The notes below the pieces were generated by a model. It ran no database searches and had not been told where the DNA came from. It saw only the letters and a list, made by a program, of their open reading frames with translations. DNA of 32,270 bases from BM714 sp964644525 (GTDB taxonomy: Bacteria; Bacillota; Clostridia; Peptostreptococcales; BM714), in NCBI GenBank assembly GCA_964644525.1, contig CAZXWC010000013.1, positions 1 through 32,270 of the forward strand, given 5' to 3'. Made by a program: the position numbers and the translations under genes. This document shows, in pieces, positions 24,272-32,226 of this stretch (its first letter is position 1; every line of letters begins with the position of its first letter).

Positions 24272-25096
24272 TCAGATACATACATCCCCCTTTGGATGTA
24301 TTACTATTCTTTTATCCCTTGTGATTTCATCAAGCGATATAAGAGAAATATAATCGTCAACCATCTTCTTCTCAGGCTCTTGAGTAGCAATCATCACCCC
24401 TATGCCGACAACTTTTGCATCGAATTCAGCCATCAGATCCACTAAGCCTTTAGCTGTTCCGCCCGCCCTCATAAAGTCATCTATTATGAGTACATTTGCG
24501 CCTGTCCTCACAGCACGCTTTGACACATACATTGTGCTGATGCTGCCCGTCGAGCCCGAAACGTAATTAATGCTGACTGTGGAACCTTCTGTTACCCTGT
24601 TGTCATCACGAGCTATGACAAGCGGAACATTAAGCGTATTTGCAGTCATAATCGCAAGCGGAATACCTTTTGTCTCAAGAGTAAGTATGTAGTCAACAGG
24701 CTTGTCGGCAAAAATTCTCCCGAAAATCTCACCGATTTTTTTAACATAGTAGGGATTGTAGATAATGTCGGCAGTATAAATGAAACCGCCTGAAATTATT
24801 CTGCTTTCATCTCTCAGTGTTTCACATATGTCGGACAATACTTTTTCGGTTTCCCTGCTGTTTATTTTGGGAATATACCTGACACCGCCGGCGGCTCCCG
24901 AAATTGTCTCAACAATTCCCAGTTCCAAATCCTCCATTACTTTTTTGACTATTACAATATCTTCGCTGATTGTTGATTTTGCAGCATTGAACATGGCGGT
25001 AAAATAGTTAAGCGTATAAATCTTGTTTGGCCTGTCGCAAAGAACCTTGACAATGCCACCAATTCTCTCATTTCTTTTAAATTTGCCCAAAGTCAT
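24272..25096 (-). CDS. purR: purine operon repressor PurR (Bacillus type)
   Basis: About 274 residues. A winged-helix DNA-binding domain (about 1-75) is followed by a catalytically inactive phosphoribosyltransferase domain carrying the PRPP loop VLIIDDFMRAGGT (about 202-214) and LETKGIPLAIMTANTL. PurR represses purine and related genes when PRPP is low; PRPP releases it from paired PurBoxes. The frame opens GTG-ATG; I use the ATG at 25096, although the GTG at 25099 is possible (GGATGG upstream). The gene heads a purR-glmU-prs transcript and is divergent from murC. Its own promoter overlaps two PurBox-like sequences. Bacillus has yabJ and spoVG between purR and glmU; neither is here. Confidence 0.95.
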   Translation of the reverse strand: MTLGKFKRNERIGGIVKVLCDRPNKIYTLNYFTAMFNAAKSTISEDIVIVKKVMEDLELGIVETISGAAGGVRYIPKINSRETEKVLSDICETLRDESRIISGGFIYTADIIYNPYYVKKIGEIFGRIFADKPVDYILTLETKGIPLAIMTANTLNVPLVIARDDNRVTEGSTVSINYVSGSTGSISTMYVSKRAVRTGANVLIIDDFMRAGGTAKGLVDLMAEFDAKVVGIGVMIATQEPEKKMVDDYISLISLDEITRDKRIVIHPKGDVCI

Positions 25097-25099
25097 CAC

Positions 25100-25144
25100 C
25101 CATCCGAATATTTTTTATGTTTATTATTAATTTTATTCGTTTTT
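25100..25144. promoter_or_regulatory. inverted pair of PurBox-like sequences (candidate purR autoregulation)
   Basis: Two partial matches to the PurBox (AWWWCCGAACWWT) face each other. CCGAAT at 25104-25109 lies near the purR start, and ATTCG at 25135-25139 lies in the promoter spacer. The gap is about 19 bp, against 16-17 bp in Bacillus. Each box has several mismatches, so the call is tentative. Confidence 0.3.
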
Positions 25145-25150
25145 TAGCAA
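25123..25150 (-). promoter_or_regulatory. candidate purR promoter
   Basis: On the minus strand TTGCTA (25150-25145) and AATAAT (25128-25123) are 16 bp apart and about 27 bp upstream of the purR start. Confidence 0.45.
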
Positions 25151-25215
25151 GATTTCAATAGTCAAGACCATTTTTTTAAATTAATGAAAGCGAAATCCCT
25201 CTTTGATGTGTTTTA

Positions 25216-25224
25216 TGATATAAT
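25216..25224 (+). promoter_or_regulatory. extended -10 promoter of murC
   Basis: TGATATAAT fits the extended -10 form TGnTATAAT exactly, 42 bp before the murC start. No good -35 element is present 17 bp upstream, as is allowed for extended -10 promoters. Confidence 0.6.
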
Positions 25225-25265
25225 TCATTAAGCATGAAGACTACACAAAGAATGGAGCGATTATT

Positions 25266-26669
25266 ATGAAGAATGCAAATTCAGGGTTCGATTTAATGCC
25301 CTACAGCAAAATTCACATGATTGGAATAGGCGGGATCGGTATGAGTGCCATAGCCGAGCTGCTTCTTTCAAGCGGTAAAAAAATCTCCGGCTCGGATATT
25401 AATTCATCAGAAATCACAAATAAATTGATAAAAAAAGGAATCGACGTATATATCGGTCACTCAGCCGAACACATAAAGGAAATGGATCTCGTTATATACA
25501 CCTCCGCCGTCCACCCCGACAACCCCGAGTTTGCAAAAGCAAGGGAATTAAACATCCCCTTAATGGACCGGGCTGAAGCTCTGGGCTTGCTAATGAAAAA
25601 CTACAAGGAAAGAATCGCAGTTTCAGGCGCACACGGAAAAACTACAACAACCTCGATGATTTCAATGATATTTGAAGCTTCGGGAGTAAATCCAACCATC
25701 CTGGTAGGAGGAATGATAGAAGAAATTAACGGTAATGTAAAAGTTGGCAAAAGCGATTACATGATAACCGAAGCCTGTGAATACAAGGAAAATTTTTTAA
25801 AATTCCATCCCACAATGGAAATAATACTTAATGTCGATGAAGACCATTTGGATTATTTCAAAGATTTAAAACACATTATTCATGCATTCGTCAAATTCAC
25901 CCAATGTCTGCCTAAAAAAGGAACCATCATAGCAAATTTCGACGACTACAATGTACGAATTGCGTGCTCAAGTTCAGACAAAAATATACTCAGCTACGGA
26001 ATAAACAGCGATTGCGATTATAAAGCCGTCAATATTGTTTACACAGACAACGGAAGCCCCAGCTTTGAAATTTTAAAAAACGGCAAACCCTATGGGCGTT
26101 TCGAACTTTCTATTCCCGGCAAACACAATATATACAATGCACTTGCGGCAATAACCGCAAGCGATGCCTGTGGAATAAAAATAAGCACTATTCAAAAACG
26201 CTTGAAATCATTCCAAAACCCTAAAAGACGTTTCGAGATCAAACACAAACAAAACGGAATCACGATAATTGACGACTACGCTCATCACCCTAGCGAAATC
26301 AAGGCAACTTTGGAAGCCGCCGGAAGATATCCCTACAGAAAAATATGGGGCATATTCCAACCCCATACTTTTTCACGAACCAAGACTCTCTTGTCCGATT
26401 TTGCATCCTCCTTCGGAGGAGCCGACCGCCTTGTGATAACTGACATCTACGCCGCCAGAGAAGATGATTTGGGCCAGGTGCACAGCAGCGAGTTGACTAA
26501 GCTGGTAAAAGAAGAAGGGGTAGACGTCAAATATATAAGCTCTTTCGAGGATGTGGCCCTGCATGTTGCAAACCTGGCCGAACCGGGAGATTTGATTCTC
26601 ACAATGGGAGCCGGAGACGTATACAGGATAGGCGACCTTGTAGCAAAAAAACTGGAAATCAAAAAGTAA
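25266..26669 (+). CDS. murC: UDP-N-acetylmuramate--L-alanine ligase MurC
   Basis: This 467-residue cytosolic Mur ligase adds L-alanine to UDP-MurNAc at the cost of ATP. The N-terminal UDP-binding motif IHMIGIGGIGMSAIAELL (about 16-33) and the P-loop AHGKTTTTS (122-130) are followed by EACEYKENFLKFHP, NVDEDHLDYF, DDYAHHPSEI and FQPHTFSRT, all standard for MurC. The ATG follows GGAG with an 8-bp gap. It is the only plus-strand gene in the window, divergent from purR and convergent with the CLC gene, and ends at a long terminator stem. Codon use (more AAA/ATA) looks similar to its neighbours. Confidence 0.97.
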   Translation: MKNANSGFDLMPYSKIHMIGIGGIGMSAIAELLLSSGKKISGSDINSSEITNKLIKKGIDVYIGHSAEHIKEMDLVIYTSAVHPDNPEFAKARELNIPLMDRAEALGLLMKNYKERIAVSGAHGKTTTTSMISMIFEASGVNPTILVGGMIEEINGNVKVGKSDYMITEACEYKENFLKFHPTMEIILNVDEDHLDYFKDLKHIIHAFVKFTQCLPKKGTIIANFDDYNVRIACSSSDKNILSYGINSDCDYKAVNIVYTDNGSPSFEILKNGKPYGRFELSIPGKHNIYNALAAITASDACGIKISTIQKRLKSFQNPKRRFEIKHKQNGITIIDDYAHHPSEIKATLEAAGRYPYRKIWGIFQPHTFSRTKTLLSDFASSFGGADRLVITDIYAAREDDLGQVHSSELTKLVKEEGVDVKYISSFEDVALHVANLAEPGDLILTMGAGDVYRIGDLVAKKLEIKK

Positions 26670-26690
26670 TCAGGAATTTAATTAAATGCA

Positions 26691-26732
26691 CAGCCAAAAC
26701 CCCTTGGACACAAGTCCAAGGGGTTTTGGCTG
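26691..26732. terminator. bidirectional 19-bp terminator between murC and the CLC gene
   Basis: CAGCCAAAACCCCTTGGAC pairs perfectly with its complement around an ACAA loop. ATTTTTTATTTTA follows on the plus strand, so it terminates murC. It lies 8 bp past the convergent CLC stop codon and may also serve that gene, though the minus-strand tail is less U-rich. Confidence 0.92.
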
Positions 26733-26740
26733 CAGATTTT

Positions 26741-28048
26741 TTATTTTATATCAATCAAATTGTCCCCTAGGGGTTTTGTGTAAATGCTGTACTTGTGCAT
26801 GATTTCAGTAGTTATGCTTCCAACCGCGCATGCTATAAGAGCCGGGAAAAGTATAGCATAGTTGTCTGTAAGCTCTACAACCATCAGGGATGCCGCTATT
26901 GGGGCTTCCGCAAATCCAGCAAACATCACTCCCACTCCTATTATGGAATAGGTGTCTCCTCCAAATATTTGTTCGGGGAAAAAACGTTCAAGCAGATTTC
27001 CGTATATCGATCCGAATGTTGCCCCTATGTAAAGTCCCGGCACGAATACCCCGCCTATGTTTCCACTTCCCAAAGTCATAAATGTCGCAATTAATTTTGC
27101 GACAAGCAACATCATCAACATCTTTATTCCAAACTCGCCCTGCACTATTCGCGGTATCGTGTTGAACTCTATGTCGTATATTAGGGGGAGAAAGTATCCT
27201 ATTACGCCAACAACTGTTGCCCCTAAAAGCGGCTTGGCAAATTTAGGCATCTCGGTCATTTCCCTGAAGAATTTTTTTGTCTTTTCCAACCCGCAGATAT
27301 ACGCAAGCGATATGAAGCTCATCAATATGCCCAAAAGAACATAAAATCCTATTTCCCCATAATCTTTAATTCCATAAATTCCTTCAATGACCAGAAAAGG
27401 CGTATGTCCTATTATTACCCTTCCAATAAAAGCGGCTGTTATGGACGATATGAATATAGGTGTAAAATATTCGAAAAAATCCCTGTTCATCATGACTTCC
27501 AATACAAAAATCGTCGCAAAAACAGGGGTATCGAAAACGGCAGCCAAACTTCCGGCAACACCGCATCCTATTAGTATTCTTATCTTTCGCCTGGAAAAAC
27601 CGGCCCTGTATCCTATATTCGAACCAATGGCTCCTCCTAGATGGACAATAGGACCGTGCCTGCCTGCTGACAAGCCCCCGGAAATTGTTATTATAGTAGC
27701 CAGCATTTTTATGATTACGCCTTTTGGCTTCATGAGGAACATATTTATGTGCTTTATTTCCTCTATAACCTCCGTCACTCCGCATCCCGTTTCATCATCT
27801 TCTATCAAATACATGTTAATAAGGCCTACTGAAAGTCCCGCCAACATTGGTATTATAATAAATCTGTTTTCGCTCATTGACAATAATCCGGATACCCCTT
27901 GATTGAGGAGCTTATGTGCGGCATCAAGAGACCAATTGAAAAACATGCCACCCAAGCCTGTCAGAACGCCCACTAAAACAGCCAAAAGCGAGATGCTCAG
28001 CCTGTCATACCTTCCGTTTTCATCTTTTGCGAAAGTTTTTCCTTTCAT
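26741..28048 (-). CDS. CLC-family chloride channel/transporter with altered gating motifs
   Basis: This 435-residue polytopic membrane protein has the CLC fold and no cytoplasmic CBS domains. The four anion-pathway motifs can be placed. GCGVTEV (88-94) replaces the usual GSGIPEV. GRHGPIVHLGG (129-139) replaces GREGPxVQIGG, so the external gating glutamate is His131. LEVMM (183-187) carries Glu184-Val185 where coupled antiporters have paired glutamates. GSGNIGGVFVPGLYIGA is normal. Without the external and internal proton glutamates, the protein would be expected to conduct anions passively rather than exchange protons. Chloride is assumed as substrate. The ribosome binding site is weak, and the gene appears monocistronic. 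Confidence 0.9.
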   Translation of the reverse strand: MKGKTFAKDENGRYDRLSISLLAVLVGVLTGLGGMFFNWSLDAAHKLLNQGVSGLLSMSENRFIIIPMLAGLSVGLINMYLIEDDETGCGVTEVIEEIKHINMFLMKPKGVIIKMLATIITISGGLSAGRHGPIVHLGGAIGSNIGYRAGFSRRKIRILIGCGVAGSLAAVFDTPVFATIFVLEVMMNRDFFEYFTPIFISSITAAFIGRVIIGHTPFLVIEGIYGIKDYGEIGFYVLLGILMSFISLAYICGLEKTKKFFREMTEMPKFAKPLLGATVVGVIGYFLPLIYDIEFNTIPRIVQGEFGIKMLMMLLVAKLIATFMTLGSGNIGGVFVPGLYIGATFGSIYGNLLERFFPEQIFGGDTYSIIGVGVMFAGFAEAPIAASLMVVELTDNYAILFPALIACAVGSITTEIMHKYSIYTKPLGDNLIDIK

Positions 28049-28134
28049 AATATTTTCAACTCACTAAAAAATATTTTAAAAAATGTTTATTTACCATATT
28101 AATGGTTATATATATTATATCTTAATCCCTACTC

Positions 28135-28186
28135 CCCCTATAATAATAGGGGCGGATAATTCCGCTCTTGTTATTCTTTTTTTTTT
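28135..28186. other. two small hairpins and a T10 tract between LCP and CLC genes
   Basis: CCCCTA-TAATAA-TAGGGG (28135-28152) is followed by GCGGA-TAAT-TCCGC (28152-28165). A T10 run then ends near 28186 on the plus strand. The U-tract is correctly placed only for plus-strand transcription, although no plus-strand gene lies upstream. On the minus strand they would sit just after the LCP stop codon without a U-tract. Confidence 0.5.
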
Positions 28187-28202
28187 GAGCTTTTCACTTA
28201 TT

Positions 28203-29147
28203 TTATTCTTGCGTATAAACTGATGTCATCAATTCTTCTGTGGCCATAGGGTCATGAAGAAAATATGAAAGACCCATATTGGTAACTCTGCCCGGTATTC
28301 GATAAGTGCTTATGTCATTTCGGGTCATTCCCACAGCGCTCTTTGCATAGTAAAGTATGTCGGGAAGGCTCATGCCTGTTTTTACATATTTGAAAATCGT
28401 GTTGGCGATAACTGGCAACTTGAAACTCAATATGTTTTTTGCTGCCGATTTAAGAAATGCCTGTTGCGCTTCTATCCTGCCCAAATCGCCATTTTGATAT
28501 CCTGTGCCGTCATTATTCTTGCGAAACCTCAAATACTCAATCGCATTTTCCCCACGCAATGTCTGTGTGCCTTCTTCAAAGTGTATGTGCAGCTCTGGTT
28601 CGGCATAAATATCATCATAATCCATTTTTATGGGTACATTCACTTCTACTCCGCCTATAGAGTCAACTATTCTCTCAATTCCTGAGTAGGTGACTTTGAC
28701 ATATTCATGCACAGGAACGTCAAGTATGTCTGAAACCACAGCCATTATCTTTTCGGATCCACCATGGGAATAGGCGGCATTAATTTTCTTTTGGTCAGCC
28801 TCGTCAAATCCTTTTCTGTAATAATAAGTATCTCTTGGAACCGATACTATATCGAGCTTTCCTATATCCGGGTCAAAACTTGCAAGCATTATCGTGTCGG
28901 TTCTATAGCCTTCAAGACCCAAAAGCAATACATTGACACGCCGACTTTCCTTTACAGCTTTTTCCAAGGGGGTTTCAAGATCAACTTCCTTTTCAGCCTG
29001 TTCCGGGAAAGCTTCTTCTTGCGGAATTTCTTCGGCTTCCGCATTAGACGTGGGATCATAATACTTAAAGAAAGCAAATGTCCCAGATCCTATCAATATT
29101 GTGAAACAAAGAAAAGCCACTGCAAATACTTTAAAAAAGGTTTTCAT
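28203..29147 (-). CDS. LytR-CpsA-Psr (LCP) family cell-wall polymer ligase
   Basis: This 314-residue protein has a short cytoplasmic N-terminus, one transmembrane helix (about 5-27), an acidic linker (residues about 35-65) and an extracellular LCP domain. Motifs include TDTIMLASFDPDIGKLDIV followed by SVPRDTYY, KKINAAYSHGG, GGVEVNVPIKMDYDD and EYLRFRKNNDGTG...DLGRIEAQQ, with the arginines and aspartates that bind lipid pyrophosphate. LCP enzymes transfer undecaprenyl-linked teichoic acid or capsule chains to peptidoglycan. I start at the ATG at 29147 (GGAG seven bases upstream). The frame is open to 29207, but that part lacks a signal sequence and a binding site. The gene stands alone. Confidence 0.92.
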   Translation of the reverse strand: MKTFFKVFAVAFLCFTILIGSGTFAFFKYYDPTSNAEAEEIPQEEAFPEQAEKEVDLETPLEKAVKESRRVNVLLLGLEGYRTDTIMLASFDPDIGKLDIVSVPRDTYYYRKGFDEADQKKINAAYSHGGSEKIMAVVSDILDVPVHEYVKVTYSGIERIVDSIGGVEVNVPIKMDYDDIYAEPELHIHFEEGTQTLRGENAIEYLRFRKNNDGTGYQNGDLGRIEAQQAFLKSAAKNILSFKLPVIANTIFKYVKTGMSLPDILYYAKSAVGMTRNDISTYRIPGRVTNMGLSYFLHDPMATEELMTSVYTQE

Positions 29148-29266
29148 AAAATCACTCCATAATCTAAATAAACATTCTCTCATTATTTTAAATCCGCAGG
29201 GGTGCAAATGTTGCCTTTCAATTCTAACATATATTGCTACAGGAATTTGATAAAATTAATTTACAA

Positions 29267-29298
29267 TTCTGTTACCATTAACTGACATGGTAACAGAA
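29267..29298. promoter_or_regulatory. perfect 12-bp inverted repeat upstream of the LCP gene
   Basis: TTCTGTTACCAT and ATGGTAACAGAA are separated by 8 bp, about 120 bp before the LCP start and 99 bp after the lysC stop. It could be an operator (GGTAACA half-sites) or an RNA hairpin. The minus-strand tail TTGTAAATTAATTTT is only moderately U-rich. Confidence 0.5.
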
Positions 29299-29351
29299 CA
29301 CACCATCTCATTTTTATTTTACCACAAGCGGTTTGGATTATGCACACGGAT

Positions 29352-29385
29352 TTGCCCCGACAGCCTTTGCTTGCCGTCGGGGCAA
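29352..29385. other. GC-rich stem-loop after lysC
   Basis: TTGCCCCGAC and GTCGGGGCAA form a 10-bp stem, with possible extra inner pairs, 11 bp after the lysC stop. Neither strand has a proper U-tract directly after it, so it may be a weak terminator or a 3'-end stabiliser. Confidence 0.5.
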
Positions 29386-29396
29386 TCAAGTTAATT

Positions 29397-30602
29397 TTAT
29401 AAATCAAACACTTTCGCCACAGCATTAACTGCCTTTATCTTATCCTTGGGATTAATGGTATAGGATATTCGAATTTCCGAAGTTGTAACCTGCTTGAATT
29501 CAATATCGTTTTCAGCCAGTATTTTAAACATTTTTGCCGCAACGCCCGCATGCGTTCTCATCCCATTTCCAACTACAGAGAGTTTAGTGATTTCTTCATC
29601 AATTTCGGCTGCAACCCCTCTGTTTTCTTCTTTAAAAACAGATATGACTTCTTTTATAGAATTCAAATCCCCCTTGTTTGTTGTGAAAGAAATATTGATA
29701 AAACCGTCATAAGGCGCTGTCTGGCTTATCATGTCTATGTTTACATCCTTTTTTGCAAGTTTCTCAAACAAACCAGATACAACTTTGGCAGAATAAGGTA
29801 TTTCATTGATTGTAATCATAATATCGTCATCGCTGACGGACAATCCCGTAATGACTTTTTCTTCCATTCTAGCATCACGCTCCTTTATATAGGTCCCCGG
29901 ACGTTCTTCCGTACTTAAGGCGACATATATGGGAACGTTGAATTTCTGCCCTATTTCAACAGAACGCGTATGCATTACTCCGGCTCCCAAACTCGCCATT
30001 TCCATCATTTCTTCATAACTTATAGTCTTGAGTTTTTTTGCTTCCGTATACAATCTTGGATCTACCGTATAAATACCTTCCACATCTGTATAGATTTCAC
30101 AGTCACACGAAAGCTTGGCGGCAAGCGCTACAGCCGTAGTATCCGATCCGCCCCTTCCAAGAGTAGTTATATTGCCATTTTCATTTACTCCCTGAAAACC
30201 GGCTACAACCACTATCTTTCCTTTGTCCAATTCCTCTCTTACATTCGATATTTCAATATTTGTTATTCTTGCGTTCGTGTGTCTTCCCCCCGTAAGTATA
30301 CCAGCCTGAAATCCCGTCATGGATATGGAATCGAATCCAAGCTCTTTGAGCGCAATGGACAGAAGTGAAATCGATATTTGTTCACCCGTAGACATAAGCA
30401 TATCCATTTCTCTTGTTGGAGGATTTTCCGATATCTCTTCAGCCATTCCAACAAGCATGTTGGTTGTCTTTCCCATGGCTGAAACAACCACTACAACCTG
30501 GTCTCCCGCCTGGCGTCTTTTAGCTACACGCCTCGCCACGTTTTTTATTTTCTCTATTGTTCCTACCGAGCTGCCTCCGTATTTCTGCACTACAAGCGCC
30601 AT
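29397..30602 (-). CDS. lysC: aspartate kinase
   Basis: This 401-residue cytosolic kinase phosphorylates L-aspartate, the first step to lysine, diaminopimelate, threonine and methionine. The kinase domain starts VQKYGGSSVG (Lys7) and includes GRGGSDTTAVALAAKL and YTDVEGIYTVDPR. Two C-terminal ACT domains (about 265-401; SVVGNGMRTHAGVAAKMF) are expected to bind the inhibitory amino acid, usually lysine in this class. The ATG follows AAGGAGG. It is 18 bp after lysA and shares its riboswitch-controlled transcript, so aspartate entry and diaminopimelate exit are controlled together. Confidence 0.96.
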   Translation of the reverse strand: MALVVQKYGGSSVGTIEKIKNVARRVAKRRQAGDQVVVVVSAMGKTTNMLVGMAEEISENPPTREMDMLMSTGEQISISLLSIALKELGFDSISMTGFQAGILTGGRHTNARITNIEISNVREELDKGKIVVVAGFQGVNENGNITTLGRGGSDTTAVALAAKLSCDCEIYTDVEGIYTVDPRLYTEAKKLKTISYEEMMEMASLGAGVMHTRSVEIGQKFNVPIYVALSTEERPGTYIKERDARMEEKVITGLSVSDDDIMITINEIPYSAKVVSGLFEKLAKKDVNIDMISQTAPYDGFINISFTTNKGDLNSIKEVISVFKEENRGVAAEIDEEITKLSVVGNGMRTHAGVAAKMFKILAENDIEFKQVTTSEIRISYTINPKDKIKAVNAVAKVFDL

Positions 30603-30620
30603 ATCAAGATGCCTCCTTTC

Positions 30621-31919
30621 CTATATAATGTCGTTTCTTATCAAATCATCCAATGTTTCTCTTCTCACTGTCACTCTGGATTTCCCATCCGCCGCAAATA
30701 CAACTGCCGGTCTTCCCAGCCTGTTATAATTGCTTGACATTGAATAATTGTAAGCTCCGGTCGTAAAAACAACTATAAGATCGTCCTTTCTGGCCTCCGG
30801 CAATTCTATGTCGCGAATTATAATATCTCCCGACTCGCAACATTTGCCGGCTATTGTATACCTTTCATGTCCGCTTTCGGTGATTCTGTTTGCAATCGCC
30901 GCCTCGTAGCAGGCATCGTATAGAGCCGTCCTTGGATTGTCCGCCATTCCACCATCTACAAAAATATAACTCTTTCCACCATAGGTTTCCTTTATTCCTC
31001 CAACGCTGTACAATGTGATTCCGGCATTTCCAACTATGGCTCTTCCAGGTTCTATGATAACCTTCTTGACAGACAAGTCATTTCGCTCGATTTTATTTTC
31101 AATATGCCCCACCAAGCTTTCCATGAAATCGGAAAGCTTTATCGGACTGTCTTCTCTTGAATAATAAACTCCGAACCCGCCTCCAAGATTAAGTTCACAA
31201 GCCTTGTATCCTGTCTTTTCCTCTACAACCTTGATAAAATCCGCCATTACCGATACAGCCTCAAAGAAAGGCTCCTCGTCATTGATTTGAGAGCCTATGT
31301 GACAATGGAATCCGTGAAGATTTATGCTTGGACATTCCATTATACTTCTTATAATCTCAAAGATTTTTCTTCCGTAAATCGATTCCCCAAACTTCGAATC
31401 ATGCTTGGAAGTTTGAATGTATTGATGCGTATGTGCCGTCACTCCGGGGTTGAGCCTGACAAAAACATCCGCTTCAAGCTTTTTTTCTTCAGTTATGCGT
31501 TTAAGATTTTCCACTTCATCCAGATTATCAACAACAATTCTCCCCACACCTTCCGAAACAGCCATTTCAAGCTCTTGAATCGTTTTGTTGTTTCCATGCA
31601 AATATATGCTCTCCTTTGGGAATCCCGACTTTATTGCAGTATGGAGTTCCCCTGCTGAAACGGCATCTATTCCAAGGCCTTCTTCCATTGCAATCCTGCA
31701 TATGGCCATATTAAGGAATGCTTTAGACGCATATACAACCCTGCAGTCCAGTTTTTCAGAGATAAAGTGTTTTTTGAAAAGTTTCATATTCTCCCTTATA
31801 AGGGTCTCATCCATAACATATAAGGGTGTTCCATGTTCTTTTGCAAGGTCAGCCACGTCACAACCGCCTATTTCCAAATGGTTCAATTCATTTATTTCCA
31901 TAGTTCCAAATAATTTCAA
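30621..31919 (-). CDS. lysA: diaminopimelate decarboxylase
   Basis: This 432-residue PLP enzyme decarboxylates meso-diaminopimelate to L-lysine. Signatures are the PLP lysine in VYASKAFLN (Lys66), HGNNKTIQELEMA, GFHCHIGSQI, LNLGGGFGVYY, EPGRAIVGNAG and the partner-site GKCCESGDII. I place the start at a TTG at 31919 because GGAGGG lies seven bases upstream and family members start with KLFGT at this place. The ATG at 31934 would put this binding site inside the coding sequence. It leads the lysA-lysC operon and is preceded by a lysine riboswitch. Confidence 0.95.
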   Translation of the reverse strand: MKLFGTMEINELNHLEIGGCDVADLAKEHGTPLYVMDETLIRENMKLFKKHFISEKLDCRVVYASKAFLNMAICRIAMEEGLGIDAVSAGELHTAIKSGFPKESIYLHGNNKTIQELEMAVSEGVGRIVVDNLDEVENLKRITEEKKLEADVFVRLNPGVTAHTHQYIQTSKHDSKFGESIYGRKIFEIIRSIMECPSINLHGFHCHIGSQINDEEPFFEAVSVMADFIKVVEEKTGYKACELNLGGGFGVYYSREDSPIKLSDFMESLVGHIENKIERNDLSVKKVIIEPGRAIVGNAGITLYSVGGIKETYGGKSYIFVDGGMADNPRTALYDACYEAAIANRITESGHERYTIAGKCCESGDIIIRDIELPEARKDDLIVVFTTGAYNYSMSSNYNRLGRPAVVFAADGKSRVTVRRETLDDLIRNDII

Positions 31920-31967
31920 AGCAACGCCCTCCATATCCAGATGATTTTACGCATTTTAGCAATGCAC

Positions 31968-31999
31968 AAAAAATGCCATGAGCAAGGCTACATGACATC
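31968..31999 (-). terminator. riboswitch-controlled terminator before lysA
   Basis: On the minus strand GATGTCATG pairs with CATGGCATT (nine pairs, two of them G-U) around a 10-nt loop and is followed by a T run. It lies between the lysine aptamer and the lysA start, where the expression platform should be. Confidence 0.75.
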
Positions 32000-32013
32000 C
32001 ATCATTTTCAACC

Positions 32014-32197
32014 CTGCAAATCAGCGCCTCATCAACGTCAATACCCCGATGACAGTAGCATGCCTGTTCGTACATGCTCCCAATATGCGAAATTCTTCAG
32101 GCAGATTCCCCACATTTCGGCGATTGCACCTTTCATGCCGCCATGCCTGATAAAAAAAGCGACCATTACTTATTGCACCCGCACCTCCAACTTACAA
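32014..32197 (-). promoter_or_regulatory. lysine riboswitch (L box) aptamer
   Basis: The minus-strand RNA contains the hallmark pieces in order: GGAGGTGCG, AAGTAA, GGCATGAAAGG...ATCGCCGAA, a hairpin GGAGCATG...GGCATGCT, then ACTGTCA and GATGAGGCGC. The same order and core bases occur in known L boxes such as that of Thermotoga. The closing helix P1 can be formed by TTGTAAGTT with GATTTGCAG, with several G-U pairs. Together with the terminator at 31968-31999 it should stop transcription into lysA-lysC when lysine is plentiful. The switching partner strand was not worked out in full. Confidence 0.88.
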
Positions 32198-32226
32198 TAG
32201 AAGTTATTCTATTCATATATTCGTAT

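Noticed and set aside
28464..29162. Plus-strand frames opposite the LCP gene
   Set aside because: They are antisense to a clear LCP domain, with no start site and no recognisable protein family.
29352..29385. Standard intrinsic terminator for lysC
   Set aside because: The stem is good, but no U-tract follows on the minus strand, so it is listed only as a stem-loop.
31941..32150. 69-codon plus-strand open frame in the lysA leader
   Set aside because: It lies antisense to the lysine riboswitch and its terminator and has no coding features.
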